Assembly (NCBI RefSeq): GCF_014879935.1
Contig: NZ_JACSRD010000195.1
Location: 1-59,723, forward strand
DNA length: 59,723 nt
Reading direction: 5' to 3'
Source: Prosthecobacter sp.
Lineage (GTDB): Bacteria > Verrucomicrobiota > Verrucomicrobiia > Verrucomicrobiales > Verrucomicrobiaceae
The position numbers and the translations under genes are program-made. How positions within the stretch are numbered: the stretch's first letter is position 1; every line of letters begins with the position of its first letter. The notes under the pieces are model-generated. The model searched no databases. It was not told where the DNA came from and saw only the letters and a list, made by a program, of their open reading frames with translations. Positions 18,696 through 26,800 of this stretch are shown here, in pieces.

Positions 18696-18869
18696 ATGTC
18701 TAAACCTCATCTGAAACCTGGTCAGTCCGTTCCCACTTCCGGTCAATACGGCGTCTTCGGCCCTCGCGGTGGATACCTTCACCAAGAAGTCACCGGCGTT
18801 CGCGGCAAAACACTCCCGCCGACGCCCAAACCGGGCCAGACCTACAAGCTGGTGGACCGCACGAAGTAG
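18696..18869 (+). CDS. Small YjzC-like protein at end of ubiquitin-like cassette
   Basis: The 57-residue protein starts at ATG 18696 (an ATG at 18687 adds three residues). It reads as one compact module: HLKPGQSVPTSGQYGVFGPR, then TLPPTPKPGQTYKLVDRTK. The pattern KPG-x-VP-x-SG-x-Y, with a later PPTPKPGQ-x-Y-x-LVD, resembles the small YjzC family of unknown function. It follows DUF6527 by 23 bases in the same direction, so it is probably cotranscribed with the conjugation genes. It could be a target, an effector or an adaptor; no catalytic residues are evident. Confidence 0.65.
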   Translation: MSKPHLKPGQSVPTSGQYGVFGPRGGYLHQEVTGVRGKTLPPTPKPGQTYKLVDRTK

Positions 18870-18943
18870 CTGCACCACGACGGCGATCGCGATCTTCTGG
18901 CACGAAGCGAAGGAAAATCCACTCTTGCGGCGAGCACACAGTG

Positions 18944-18961
18944 TGGCACACTTTGGCACAC
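18944..18961 (+). promoter_or_regulatory. Candidate RHH operator (phased TGGCACAC repeats)
   Basis: TGGCACAC occurs at 18944-18951 and again at 18954-18961, exactly 10 bases apart. The first copy lies within the palindrome GTGTGGCACAC. Ribbon-helix-helix antitoxins usually bind short repeats one turn apart in front of their own gene, and the DUF1778 start follows at 18969. No -35/-10 pair is clear in the 99-base gap. Confidence 0.45.
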
Positions 18962-18968
18962 AAAAACC

Positions 18969-19262
18969 ATGCCTGCCGTCGCCACTGCCCGCCGCTCGAA
19001 TCGCCTCGTCGCCCGAGTTACATCGGATGACAAGGCTTTGCTGGAGCGTGCGGCTGGATTGGAAGGCTGTTCCGTCGCTGTGTTCGTGATTTCTCATGTG
19101 CGTGCTGCGGCGGAAGAAATCGTCCGCCGCCATGATACGGTGAAATTGAGTCAAACCGAGTCGCGTCGCTTTGTGGAAGCCCTCCTCGCACCCGTCAAAG
19201 CCCCCACCAAGCGCATGCGCACGGCTTTGGACCTGCATCGCAAGACGGTCATCGAGCGCTGA
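18969..19262 (+). CDS. DUF1778 (TacA-like) antitoxin
   Basis: The 97-residue protein has a ribbon-helix-helix DNA-binding start (RLVARVTSDDKALLERAAGL, SVAVFVISHVRAAAEEIV) and a C-terminal tail that in this family wraps the GNAT toxin (KLSQTESRRFVEALLAP). DUF1778 antitoxins repress their operon and block TacT-type acetyltransferases that acetylate aminoacyl-tRNA. The toxin gene would normally follow on the same strand. Here the only GNAT toxin gene is on the opposite strand, converging with a 14-base overlap of the 3' ends. Either this antitoxin has been separated from its own toxin, or the pair is unusually arranged. Confidence 0.8.
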   Translation: MPAVATARRSNRLVARVTSDDKALLERAAGLEGCSVAVFVISHVRAAAEEIVRRHDTVKLSQTESRRFVEALLAPVKAPTKRMRTALDLHRKTVIER

Positions 19263-19764
19263 TCCATTGCGCCGCCGACTTCATCGTGATGAATTGGCGG
19301 TACTCCGTCAGGGGTTGAAAGCCAAAGCTCGCATAAAACGCCCGTGCCTTTTCATCCTTGGGATCGGTCACAATCGCCCACGAGGCGACTTCTTCGGAAG
19401 CTCTCACTGACCGATGTAGCATGCTTGCCATGAGCCTTTCGCCGATCTGCTGTTCTTTGAACCTCAAATCGCGCGCCAAACGGCCCAGCAAGGTCGCTGG
19501 CAGTTCATTGTATCGCGGAAGCTTTTTGGTCACCGATTCTGGCAAGGCCGTTCTCAGCACCGTGGCTGCTGAAAGCGTGTAGTAGCCAGCAATGACATTA
19601 GGCTCGTCCTCCGGCACCATCACGAAGCAGGCGGAAGTCCCGGCCTCCATTTCCTTGCGGGCGCGAAGCCGGAGGAAGTCATTCAATGCCTCAACTCCAC
19701 AATCAAACTCCTCCCGGCAGTGTTTGGCCGGATTGAGAGGTTCGACGATGAAGGTTTGACTCAT
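19249..19764 (-). CDS. GNAT family toxin-like acetyltransferase (TacT-like)
   Basis: From ATG 19764 the protein is 171 residues, the usual length for GNAT toxins. It shows EEFDCGVEALNDFLRLRARK, the GYYTLS strand, LPRYNELPATLLGRLARD, and the acetyl-CoA loop region RFKEQQIGERLM, then ARAFYASFGFQPL with the conserved Tyr. Such toxins acetylate the amino group of charged tRNA and stop translation. The gene lies 25 bases after the Fic gene on the same strand, so those two may share a transcript. Its end overlaps the end of the DUF1778 antitoxin gene running the other way. The fold call is strong; pairing with the DUF1778 protein is an inference. Confidence 0.85.
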   Translation of the reverse strand: MSQTFIVEPLNPAKHCREEFDCGVEALNDFLRLRARKEMEAGTSACFVMVPEDEPNVIAGYYTLSAATVLRTALPESVTKKLPRYNELPATLLGRLARDLRFKEQQIGERLMASMLHRSVRASEEVASWAIVTDPKDEKARAFYASFGFQPLTEYRQFITMKSAAQWISAR

Positions 19765-19789
19765 GTGGCTGTTTAGCCTTTCGGCTGGA

Positions 19790-20878
19790 TTACTCAACAA
19801 TCGCTCCCTCAAACCTCTCCGCCAGCCGGTAGCTTCGTCCCTTCTTTGAAGCATTGGCGACGGCTAGAAAGCCCTCAGCCGCCCATTTGGCGCACTGCTC
19901 TCGCCCCTGACGGGGCGAGAGGCCGAGGTAAGCGGCAAGTTCGTTCGAGGTGACGATGCGATGCTTCGCGAAGAGGCCGAGCGCCTGGCGTTGCAGCGGA
20001 CGCAGTTCGCGCAGTAGCGCAGCTTTGTCCTGCGGCGCGGACAGGCTGGAGGCCTCGGCGCGGGCGGCCACTTTGGCGAAAGCATCGGACATGCCTTCAC
20101 AGAAGTATTGCACGAAGCCGCTCACGTCCGCTTCGGCACGACCGAGGTGGTAGTTATGGCTCGGACCTACCGAAAGCGCGTCGTAGTAGCCGCGCAGATG
20201 CCGGGCATAGTATTCCTCCAGCGAGTAGATGCCCTTCAGCCCATAGCCGCAGCGATGCAGGATCAGCGTCGTCAGCAGCCGCGCGGTGCGCCCATTCCCA
20301 TCGTAGTAAGGGTGAATCGTGGCGAACTGGTAGTGCGCCAGCGCGGCGATGACCGGCACGGGCAGGTCGCGAGACTCGATCTCGTCATTGATCCATGCCA
20401 CCAACTCACCCATCAGCCCCGCAACTTCCTTCGCCTCTGGCGGCAGGTAGGTGATGGCACCGTTGGAGCTGTTGCGGATCACGTTTTGGCCGTCGCGATA
20501 AGGCGTGGGTCGCTTTTTACCCTCGAAGGCCAGTCCGTGAATCGTTTGGATGTCCTTCTCGGTGAGCTTCCGCTTCAAAGCAGCGAGCGACTCGACCTCA
20601 TCTGCTGCCTTGTAGTAGTTCTGCACCTCCCGCTCGTCCCTCTCGCGACCCGGAAAGCCGCCGCCGCCCGCGATCACCTCCTCCACCTGTGGCAGCGTGA
20701 GGCGATTCCCCTCGATCTGCGTCGAGTAATGCGTCGTCAGCAGCCGCGCCGACTCCCGCAGCGAAGCGATCATCTGCGGCGTCACCGGCAGCCGATCCAC
20801 CGCCACCCGCGAAGCCTCGATGGCCATCAGCGCCTTCGCCGAAGCGGGCGTGATGCGGTAAACGGGTTGAAAGGGCAT
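19790..20878 (-). CDS. Fic family protein with C-terminal winged helix
   Basis: The 362-residue protein carries the complete Fic motif HPYYDGNGRTAR at 189-200, so it should transfer AMP (or a related group) from a nucleotide to a target protein. The class II inhibitory motif S52-T-Q-I-E56-G57-N is present before the core, so the protein is probably autoinhibited. The C-terminal 75 residues (QRQALGLFAKHRIVTSNELA, LGLSPRQGREQCAKW) form a winged helix. The gene starts 20 bases from a set of 11-bp repeats that are likely operators, and it precedes the GNAT toxin-like gene. Confidence 0.92.
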   Translation of the reverse strand: MPFQPVYRITPASAKALMAIEASRVAVDRLPVTPQMIASLRESARLLTTHYSTQIEGNRLTLPQVEEVIAGGGGFPGRERDEREVQNYYKAADEVESLAALKRKLTEKDIQTIHGLAFEGKKRPTPYRDGQNVIRNSSNGAITYLPPEAKEVAGLMGELVAWINDEIESRDLPVPVIAALAHYQFATIHPYYDGNGRTARLLTTLILHRCGYGLKGIYSLEEYYARHLRGYYDALSVGPSHNYHLGRAEADVSGFVQYFCEGMSDAFAKVAARAEASSLSAPQDKAALLRELRPLQRQALGLFAKHRIVTSNELAAYLGLSPRQGREQCAKWAAEGFLAVANASKKGRSYRLAERFEGAIVE

Positions 20879-20897
20879 GGCTGACCAAGGTAAGCCC

Positions 20898-20951
20898 CGT
20901 CATTAAAACGTCAATAAACCGTCATGAAACGGCAGGAAGACGTCATAAGAG
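20898..20951. repeat. 11-bp phased direct repeats upstream of fic
   Basis: CGTCATTAAAA (20898), CGTCAATAAAC (20909) and CGTCATGAAAC (20920) follow one another with an exact 11-base period. A fourth core, CGTCATAAGAG, lies at 20941, about two turns further on. The array ends 20 bases upstream of the Fic start codon (minus strand), where an operator would be expected. Confidence 0.65.
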
Positions 20952-20960
20952 GCCACGCTG

Positions 20961-20990
20961 CTTGACCAACAACTTGACTTATACTTGACC
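20961..20990. repeat. Second phased repeat set CTTGACY
   Basis: CTTGACC (20961), CTTGACT (20973) and CTTGACC (20984) lie 12 and 11 bases apart, so they fall on one face of the helix, just beyond the CGTCA set. They may bind a second regulator or the same one with relaxed sequence. Confidence 0.5.
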
Positions 20991-21006
20991 AATCCGCCGC
21001 TCCTGG

Positions 21007-21168
21007 TCACAGCCGAATCTTGAGCCCCATTTGCTCCTTCATCGTCAGCAGCGCCTCGGCGTTGCCTTTGGCGTCATCGACGGGGTGGTGGGCCGTGACG
21101 TCGCGTGCATCGTGTCCGCTCTGGAACTCGGTGCTGGCGGGTGAAGGGTGGGAGCAGGCAGCATCCAT
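21007..21168 (-). pseudogene. Remnant of a 3'-5' exonuclease (DnaQ-like) gene, C-terminal end only
   Basis: The minus strand between 21168 and 21007 encodes 53 residues ending in HHPVDDAKGNAEALLTMKEQ and then MGLKIRL. The His-x-x-x-Asp-Ala pattern and the helix after it look like the Exo III motif and C-terminus of DnaQ/Rv2179c-type exonucleases. Nothing upstream encodes the Exo I and II motifs; instead the MOSC gene starts on the other strand at 21208. This is best read as the tail of a gene lost by deletion. The similarity is by eye and short. Confidence 0.45.
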
Positions 21169-21207
21169 TCGCGTTTTGACCCTGAAGCCCTGAGATGTCC
21201 CAGCTCC

Positions 21208-21699
21208 ATGAGCCGTCCCTTCCTTGAAGCCATTTTCATCACCCCTCGCGCCGGTGAGCCGATGATGCGTGTGGCGGAGGTCGAGGCACTCGCGGGCGTG
21301 GGACTGCGCGGGGATCGCTATGCGAAAGGCGAAGGATACTACTCACCGCGGGATGTGTGCGAGGTGACCTTGATCGAGGGCGAAGTGCTGGACGCCATCA
21401 AGCGCGAGCATGGCATCCGCATCCACCAAGGCCAGCACCGGCGCAACCTGGTCACGCGCGGGCTGGCGCTGCGGGAGATGAAGGGCCGGCGGCTGCGCAT
21501 TGGCGACGTGCTGCTGGAATACGACCGCCCACGTCCGCCGTGCGACTACGTCCAGCGACTGACCGAGCCCGGCATGACCCGGGCCTTGGGGAAGGGGGCG
21601 GGAATCGGCGTGCGGGTGTTGGAATCCGGAATCCTGCGCGAGGGTGACACCATCCAGGTGCTGGAGGGCGATCCGCAGTCACAGCGCTGGCTGCCGTGA
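21208..21699 (+). CDS. MOSC domain-containing protein
   Basis: The 163-residue protein is a stand-alone MOSC (MOCO sulfurase C-terminal) domain. It shows RPFLEAIFITPRAGEPMM, VGLRGDRYAKGEGYYS, EVTLIEGEVLDAI, HRRNLVTRGLAL and the conserved Cys in RPRPPCDYVQRL. MOSC proteins bind molybdenum cofactor or carry persulfide sulfur. The start at 21208 is preferred because the 20 upstream residues open to 21148 are not family-like and run over the exonuclease remnant. The substrate cannot be predicted from context. Confidence 0.88.
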   Translation: MSRPFLEAIFITPRAGEPMMRVAEVEALAGVGLRGDRYAKGEGYYSPRDVCEVTLIEGEVLDAIKREHGIRIHQGQHRRNLVTRGLALREMKGRRLRIGDVLLEYDRPRPPCDYVQRLTEPGMTRALGKGAGIGVRVLESGILREGDTIQVLEGDPQSQRWLP

Positions 21700-21871
21700 G
21701 CGATGCGTCGGCCTGTGCGGACGGCATCGACGTTGAAGTCATCACACGTTCCCTTTTTTCGTACCTGACCATTCGCTAAGGACAGGCCGCACAGCCATGC
21801 CGGGGCTGAAGGGCGAAAACCAGCGCCATCACATGATGGTTCCAATCCAAAAACAACCACGTTCCCCCACC

Positions 21872-22270
21872 ATGAAAGCAAAACTCAGCCTCGCCTTCTC
21901 CCTTCTTGCTGCCGCCGCCATCAGCGCCTCGGCACAGTCATCCTCCGGCACCAACAACCCGGGCTCCTCTGGCACCGGATCCTCCGGCACCAGCACTTCC
22001 GGCAACACCAGCACCACCACCACCGGATCGGCCAATGCCACTGGAATCACCAGCAGCAATGAGGCGGAGGTGTTCCGCAAGCTCGACACCGACAGCGATG
22101 GCAAGCTGAGCAAGGAGGAATTCTCCCGCGTCACCACGCTCGACATGCAGAGCATGGGCACCAGCGGCTCCGACTCCACCGACCGCGGCACCACGGGCTC
22201 CGGCACGAACACCAGCGGCTCCAGCACGAGCGGCTCCACAAGCACCAACTCCGACAAAAACTCCCGCTGA
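21872..22270 (+). CDS. Secreted EF-hand protein, Ser/Thr/Gly-rich
   Basis: The 132-residue protein starts at ATG 21872 with a signal peptide (MKAKLSLAFSLLAAAAISAS). The mature chain has low-complexity Ser/Gly/Thr stretches on both sides of one EF-hand calcium loop, DTDSDGKLSKEEF, inside EAEVFRKLDTDSDG. Proteins with a single EF hand and glycine/serine linkers are common in this phylum and may bind calcium in the envelope. No partner domain is present. An inverted repeat beyond its stop is the probable terminator. Confidence 0.72.
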   Translation: MKAKLSLAFSLLAAAAISASAQSSSGTNNPGSSGTGSSGTSTSGNTSTTTTGSANATGITSSNEAEVFRKLDTDSDGKLSKEEFSRVTTLDMQSMGTSGSDSTDRGTTGSGTNTSGSSTSGSTSTNSDKNSR

Positions 22271-22305
22271 GCGCACCCGTCAGTGAAGATCTGGCAGTAA
22301 GCAAT

Positions 22306-22343
22306 GGAGATGGCCTGCGGCTTCGACACCGCAGACCATCTCC
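22306..22343. terminator. Long hairpin between convergent genes
   Basis: GGAGATGGCCTGCGG (22306-22320) and CCGCAGACCATCTCC (22329-22343) form a 15-bp stem with one mismatch and an 8-base loop. It sits between the EF-hand gene and the convergent TolC gene. There is no U tract, so it may act as a bidirectional or Rho-assisted terminator. The rest of the 228-base gap shows nothing else. Confidence 0.55.
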
Positions 22344-22498
22344 CGCATGAGCTGGGATGAGAAAAGGCAGTCCCGCCTGGATACATGGGGATGGACCGGC
22401 TTTGGTCGGTGGTTCTTCACGCGTCAGCGAATGTGGCACGCTGAACCGTGAACACCGTGTTTTTCGCGATGCGCGGCGGGCCTCGTTTGAGCCACATC

Positions 22499-23824
22499 CT
22501 AGCGGTCACGCCCGGTGTCGTCGGGCGGAGTGGCGGGGCGGGTCATGAGGCCGGTCTGGAAGTCGAGGATGCTGCGACGCAGCAGATACTCGTAGCGTGT
22601 TGTCGTTTGATTGATCTCGGCGGCGGTGAGGGTGAGCTGGGCCTGGCTGAGCTCGACGACGCTGCTGCTGCCGGCCTGGAAGCGGGCTTCGGCGAGGCTG
22701 TGGGCTTGTGCGGACTGCTCGCGGAGCTTCGCGGTGATGTTGAGGCGTTCGAGGGCGTTGGTGGCGTTGAGCCAGGCGATCTGCACGTCGCGGGTGATGG
22801 CGGCTTCCTGGTCTTTGAGGGTCTGCTCGGCGGCCTGAGCGCGGAGTTCGGCCTCGTTTTGACGGGCGGTGTTGAGCCCGCCGGTGAAGAGCGGCCAAGT
22901 GAGCACGACTCCGGCGGCGGCGTAGTTTTGATCGAGGGAACGATCACGCCAGGGCATGGTCCCGGCGGTGCCTTGCAGAGTCAGGCGCGGACGGCTGAGA
23001 GCGTTTTCGGCTTTGACGAATTTTTGGGCGGCGTCGCGTTCCAGGCGGAGTTTGGCGAGTTCGGGCCGCAGATTGAGCGCCATCTGAATGAGGCCGTGGG
23101 GCTTGGAAGGCAGCGCCACGGGCTGCTGGGGTGAGATGACGTGGTATTCGCTGTTTTCGGGGTCGAGCAGCAAGCGGGCGAGGGTGGCGTGGGCAGATTT
23201 GAGGTCGTTTTGTGAACGAGCGAGCAGCAGCTCGGCGTCCTTGGCGTTCACTTCGGCAAAGCTGACATCGATGGCGGACTTGAGCTGGTTTTTTTGCAGC
23301 GAGACGGTGTTGTCCCGCAGCAGGCGGCGGGTTTTGATGGTCTGTTCGGCGACTCCAAGCAAGGCCTGGGCCTGCAGGATGGCGTAGCAGGCGGCGTCGG
23401 TTTCGAGAAGGATTTGGGCGCGGGTGAAGCGGGCGTTCTCCGCCTCGGCCTCGGCCCGGAGGCGTGAGCTGGCGGTGAGATTGCTCGTGCGGCCGAAGTC
23501 GGTGATGAGCTGGCTGACGGTGACGGCACCGGAGGCACGGTTGTACACGCCGGCGAGCTGGAGGGCATCGGTGGAGGCCTTGATGCCGCCGGTGGCATCG
23601 CTGGTGATGACGCCTGCGGCGATGCCTTGTACCTGCGGCAGGTAGGCGGCGCGGTTTTGTTTCACGATTTCCTCGGTGGCACGCACGGTGAGATCAGCGG
23701 CGTTGATGCGCGGATGGCGCTTCAAAACGAGGACGCGGGCCTCACCAAGGCTGAGAGTGCGCGTTTTATCGCCTGCATGGGCGGCGAGCGCCGCGAGGAG
23801 GAAGGTCAAAACGAGGCGTTTCAT
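22499..23824 (-). CDS. TolC family outer-membrane efflux protein
   Basis: The 441-residue protein has a signal peptide (MKRLVLTFLLAALAAHAG). It shows two copies of the outer-membrane efflux repeat: long coiled-coil helices (ENARFTRAQILLETDAACYA, NDLKSAHATLARLLLD) and ITRDVQIAWLNATNALERLN with FQAGSSSVVELSQAQLTLTA in the second half. It forms the outer-membrane exit duct of a tripartite pump. Its ATG overlaps the stop of the inner-membrane RND gene (ATGA), making it the last gene of the operon that starts with the adaptor at 28796. The last residues are Arg/Asp-rich, as in many relatives. Confidence 0.92.
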   Translation of the reverse strand: MKRLVLTFLLAALAAHAGDKTRTLSLGEARVLVLKRHPRINAADLTVRATEEIVKQNRAAYLPQVQGIAAGVITSDATGGIKASTDALQLAGVYNRASGAVTVSQLITDFGRTSNLTASSRLRAEAEAENARFTRAQILLETDAACYAILQAQALLGVAEQTIKTRRLLRDNTVSLQKNQLKSAIDVSFAEVNAKDAELLLARSQNDLKSAHATLARLLLDPENSEYHVISPQQPVALPSKPHGLIQMALNLRPELAKLRLERDAAQKFVKAENALSRPRLTLQGTAGTMPWRDRSLDQNYAAAGVVLTWPLFTGGLNTARQNEAELRAQAAEQTLKDQEAAITRDVQIAWLNATNALERLNITAKLREQSAQAHSLAEARFQAGSSSVVELSQAQLTLTAAEINQTTTRYEYLLRRSILDFQTGLMTRPATPPDDTGRDR

Positions 23825-26800
23825 GAGGGAACAGCGGCGGTGGATTCGCGACGACGATGCGCGATGAGGTAGGCGGCGGGCACGACGAACATCGTGAGCA
23901 CGACGGAGACGCCGAGTCCGCCGATGATGGCGCGGGCGAGGGGCGCGTAGGCCTCGCTGCCGGTGCCGAGGGCGAGAGCCATGGGAGCGAGGCCGATGAG
24001 CGTGGCGAGGGAGGTCATGAGAATGGGCCGCAGACGCACACGGCAGGCGGTGATGACGGCATCCCGCAGCGGCACGCCGTCCTGGCGCAGGTGGCGGGCG
24101 AATTCGACGATGAGGATGCTGTTGGAGACGACGATGCCCATCATCATGACCACGCCCATGAGGGACATGACGTTCAGCGTGGTGCCGGTGGCCCAGAGCA
24201 TGAGCACGACGCCGATGAGGCCGGTGGGAATGGCCAGCAGGATCAGGAACGGATCGAGGAAGCTCTGAAACTGCGCGACGAGAATGAGATACACGAGCAC
24301 GACGGCGAGGATCAGGCCGAGGCCGAAGGTCTGGAAGGACTCGTTCATGTTCCCCACGCTGCCGCGCAGGTCGATCTTGGCACCTTCCGGCACCTTGGTT
24401 TCCGAGAGGATCTTTTCCACGCCTTTCATGACGAGGCTCACGTCCTCACCCTCCGGAGCGACGAAGAGATTGATGATGCGGCGGATCTGGTAGTGCGTGA
24501 TCTCGGTGGGGCCGAGCATGGGCTCCAGCGTGGCGACGGCATCGAGGCGCACGGATTTCTCCATGCCGGGGCCGCGGATGGGGATGGCCCGCAGCATCTC
24601 GAAGTCCCTCACATGACCCTCGGGATACTGCACGGTGAGGTAGTAGTCGTTCCCGCTCTTCGGATCGGCCCAGAAGGTGGGCGCGATGAGGCCGTTCGAC
24701 ATGAGCGCGGTGATGACGTTGTGGGTGACCTCCTTCGGCGTGAGCCCGAGCTCGGAGATGCGCTTGCGGTCCAGGTCCATGCGGATGGAGGGGTAATCCA
24801 TGTCCTGCGGCACGAGCACATCACTCACACCGGGAAGCTGGCGGATCCTGGCGGCCAGCTCGGACGCCGTCTTGTGCGTGGCTTTGATGTCGCTGCCGCT
24901 GATTTGGATGTCGATGGGCGTCGGGCGGCCGAGATTGAGCACGGAATCGACCAGGCCGCCGGATTGGAAGAAGGCGCTGACATGCGGCAGCTCGGTGCGG
25001 AGGCGCTCGCGGACACGCCGCATGTATTCATAGCTGCCGACGTGGTGGTCCTCCTTCAAGCTGACCTGCACCGTGGCGGTGTGCTGGGCGGTGTTGGGGT
25101 TGAAGATGGCGGAGAAGTCGGCGGTGATGCCGATGTTCGACACGACGACGTCCATGTCGTCCTTCTCGACGACTTCGCGGCAGATGTTCTCGACCTGCTC
25201 GACGAGTTTCTCCGTCACCTCCAGCCGCGTGCCGCTGGGAGCCTTCAAGGAGATGTAAAACTGCCCGGCGTCGGTGCGGGGAAAGTAGGCCATGCCGATC
25301 CATGGCAGCAGCAGCGCGGAGCAGGCCATGGCGGCGGCCAGCAGGATGAGAATGAGGGAGGGGGCCTTCAAGGCGGTGCGCAACACGCGCTCGAAGACGT
25401 TCAGCAGGCCGTCGAAGCGGCGGTTGAACCACGCGTTGAAGCCTCTGGCGTCCGGCGAGTGATGCGGCTGCACCTTCTTGATCCATTTGGCGCAGAACAG
25501 CGGCACCACCGTCATCGCCACGAGGTAGGAGGCGAGAATCGACAGCACCACCGCGAGGCCGAGCGCCATGAACAGGTAGCGGCTGGCGCCGGACAGGAAG
25601 ATGACGGGGAAGAACACCACCGCCGTGGTCAAGGTCGCGGCGAGCACGGGCAGCGCCACTTCGCGGCCGCCTTTCTCCGCGGCGACTTCCGGCGTCTCGC
25701 CGTGCTCCATATGGCGGAAGATGTTTTCCAGCACGACGACGGAGTCATCAATGAGGCGCGAAAAACCGAGCGCGAGGCCGCCGAGGATCATCGTGTTGAT
25801 CGTGCCGCCGCCGAGCGCCAGCGCGATGAACATGGCGAGCGCGGAAAGCGGGATCGACAGGAACACCGCCACGGTGGCGCGCATGCTGCCGAGGAAGACC
25901 AGGATGAGCACACCCGTGAGGATGAGGCCGATGCCGCCTTCGTGCAGGAGATTGTCCACCGCCTTCTTGACGAAGATGGACTGGTCGAAGACGACATTCG
26001 TCACGAGCTGGCTGGGCACATCGACGAGCTTGCGCAGGATGTCGCGCACGCCGCTGACGATGGAGATCGTGTTGGAGTCGCCGCCCTGGCGCAGGACCGG
26101 CTGGTAGGCGGAGCGCTGGCCGTCCACGCGGACGAGGTTGTACTGCACCTGCGAGGCGTCCTTGGCCTCGCCGATGTCACCGACGAGCACGGAGGACTGG
26201 CCCACGGTTTTGAGCGGGATCTTCGCGATGTCCGCGATGGTGGGCACCTGGGTGTTCGCGTAAATGTTGTAGTCGAAGGGGCCGATGCGGACGTCGCCAG
26301 CGGGGAGGATGAGGTTCGAATCATTCACCGAGCGCACCACGTCCATGAGGCTGAGCTGATGAGCCTCGAGCTTCAGCGGATCGACATAGACCTGGATCTG
26401 ACGGTAGCGGCCGCCCATCGGCTGCGGCAGCGCGGCACCGGGCACCACGGCGGCCTGCGTGCGCACCTTGTAGTGGCCCACGTCACGCAGCTGGGATTCA
26501 TTCATGCCCTCGCCCTTCAGCGTGATCAGGCACACCGGCTGGCTGGACGCGTCGAACTTCAGCACCACCGGCGGCAATGTGCCTGGCGGCAGCCGTCGCA
26601 GCTCCGCCATCGCCAGATTTCCGATGGAACTCACCGCGGAGTCCGCGCTGATGCCCGGCTGGAAGTAGATCTTGATCAAGCTCGCGCCGGGGAGGGAACG
26701 CGACTCCATGTGGTCGATGCCGCCCGCGAGGGTGAGGAAGCGTTCCAGCCGGGAGGTGAGATCTTGCTCGATCTGCTCCGGCGGCATGCCGGGGTAGAAG

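Noticed and set aside
20961-20990. TTGACT as the -35 of a promoter
   Set aside because: No -10 hexamer follows at 16-18 bases on either strand; the word is explained better as part of the phased CTTGACY repeats.
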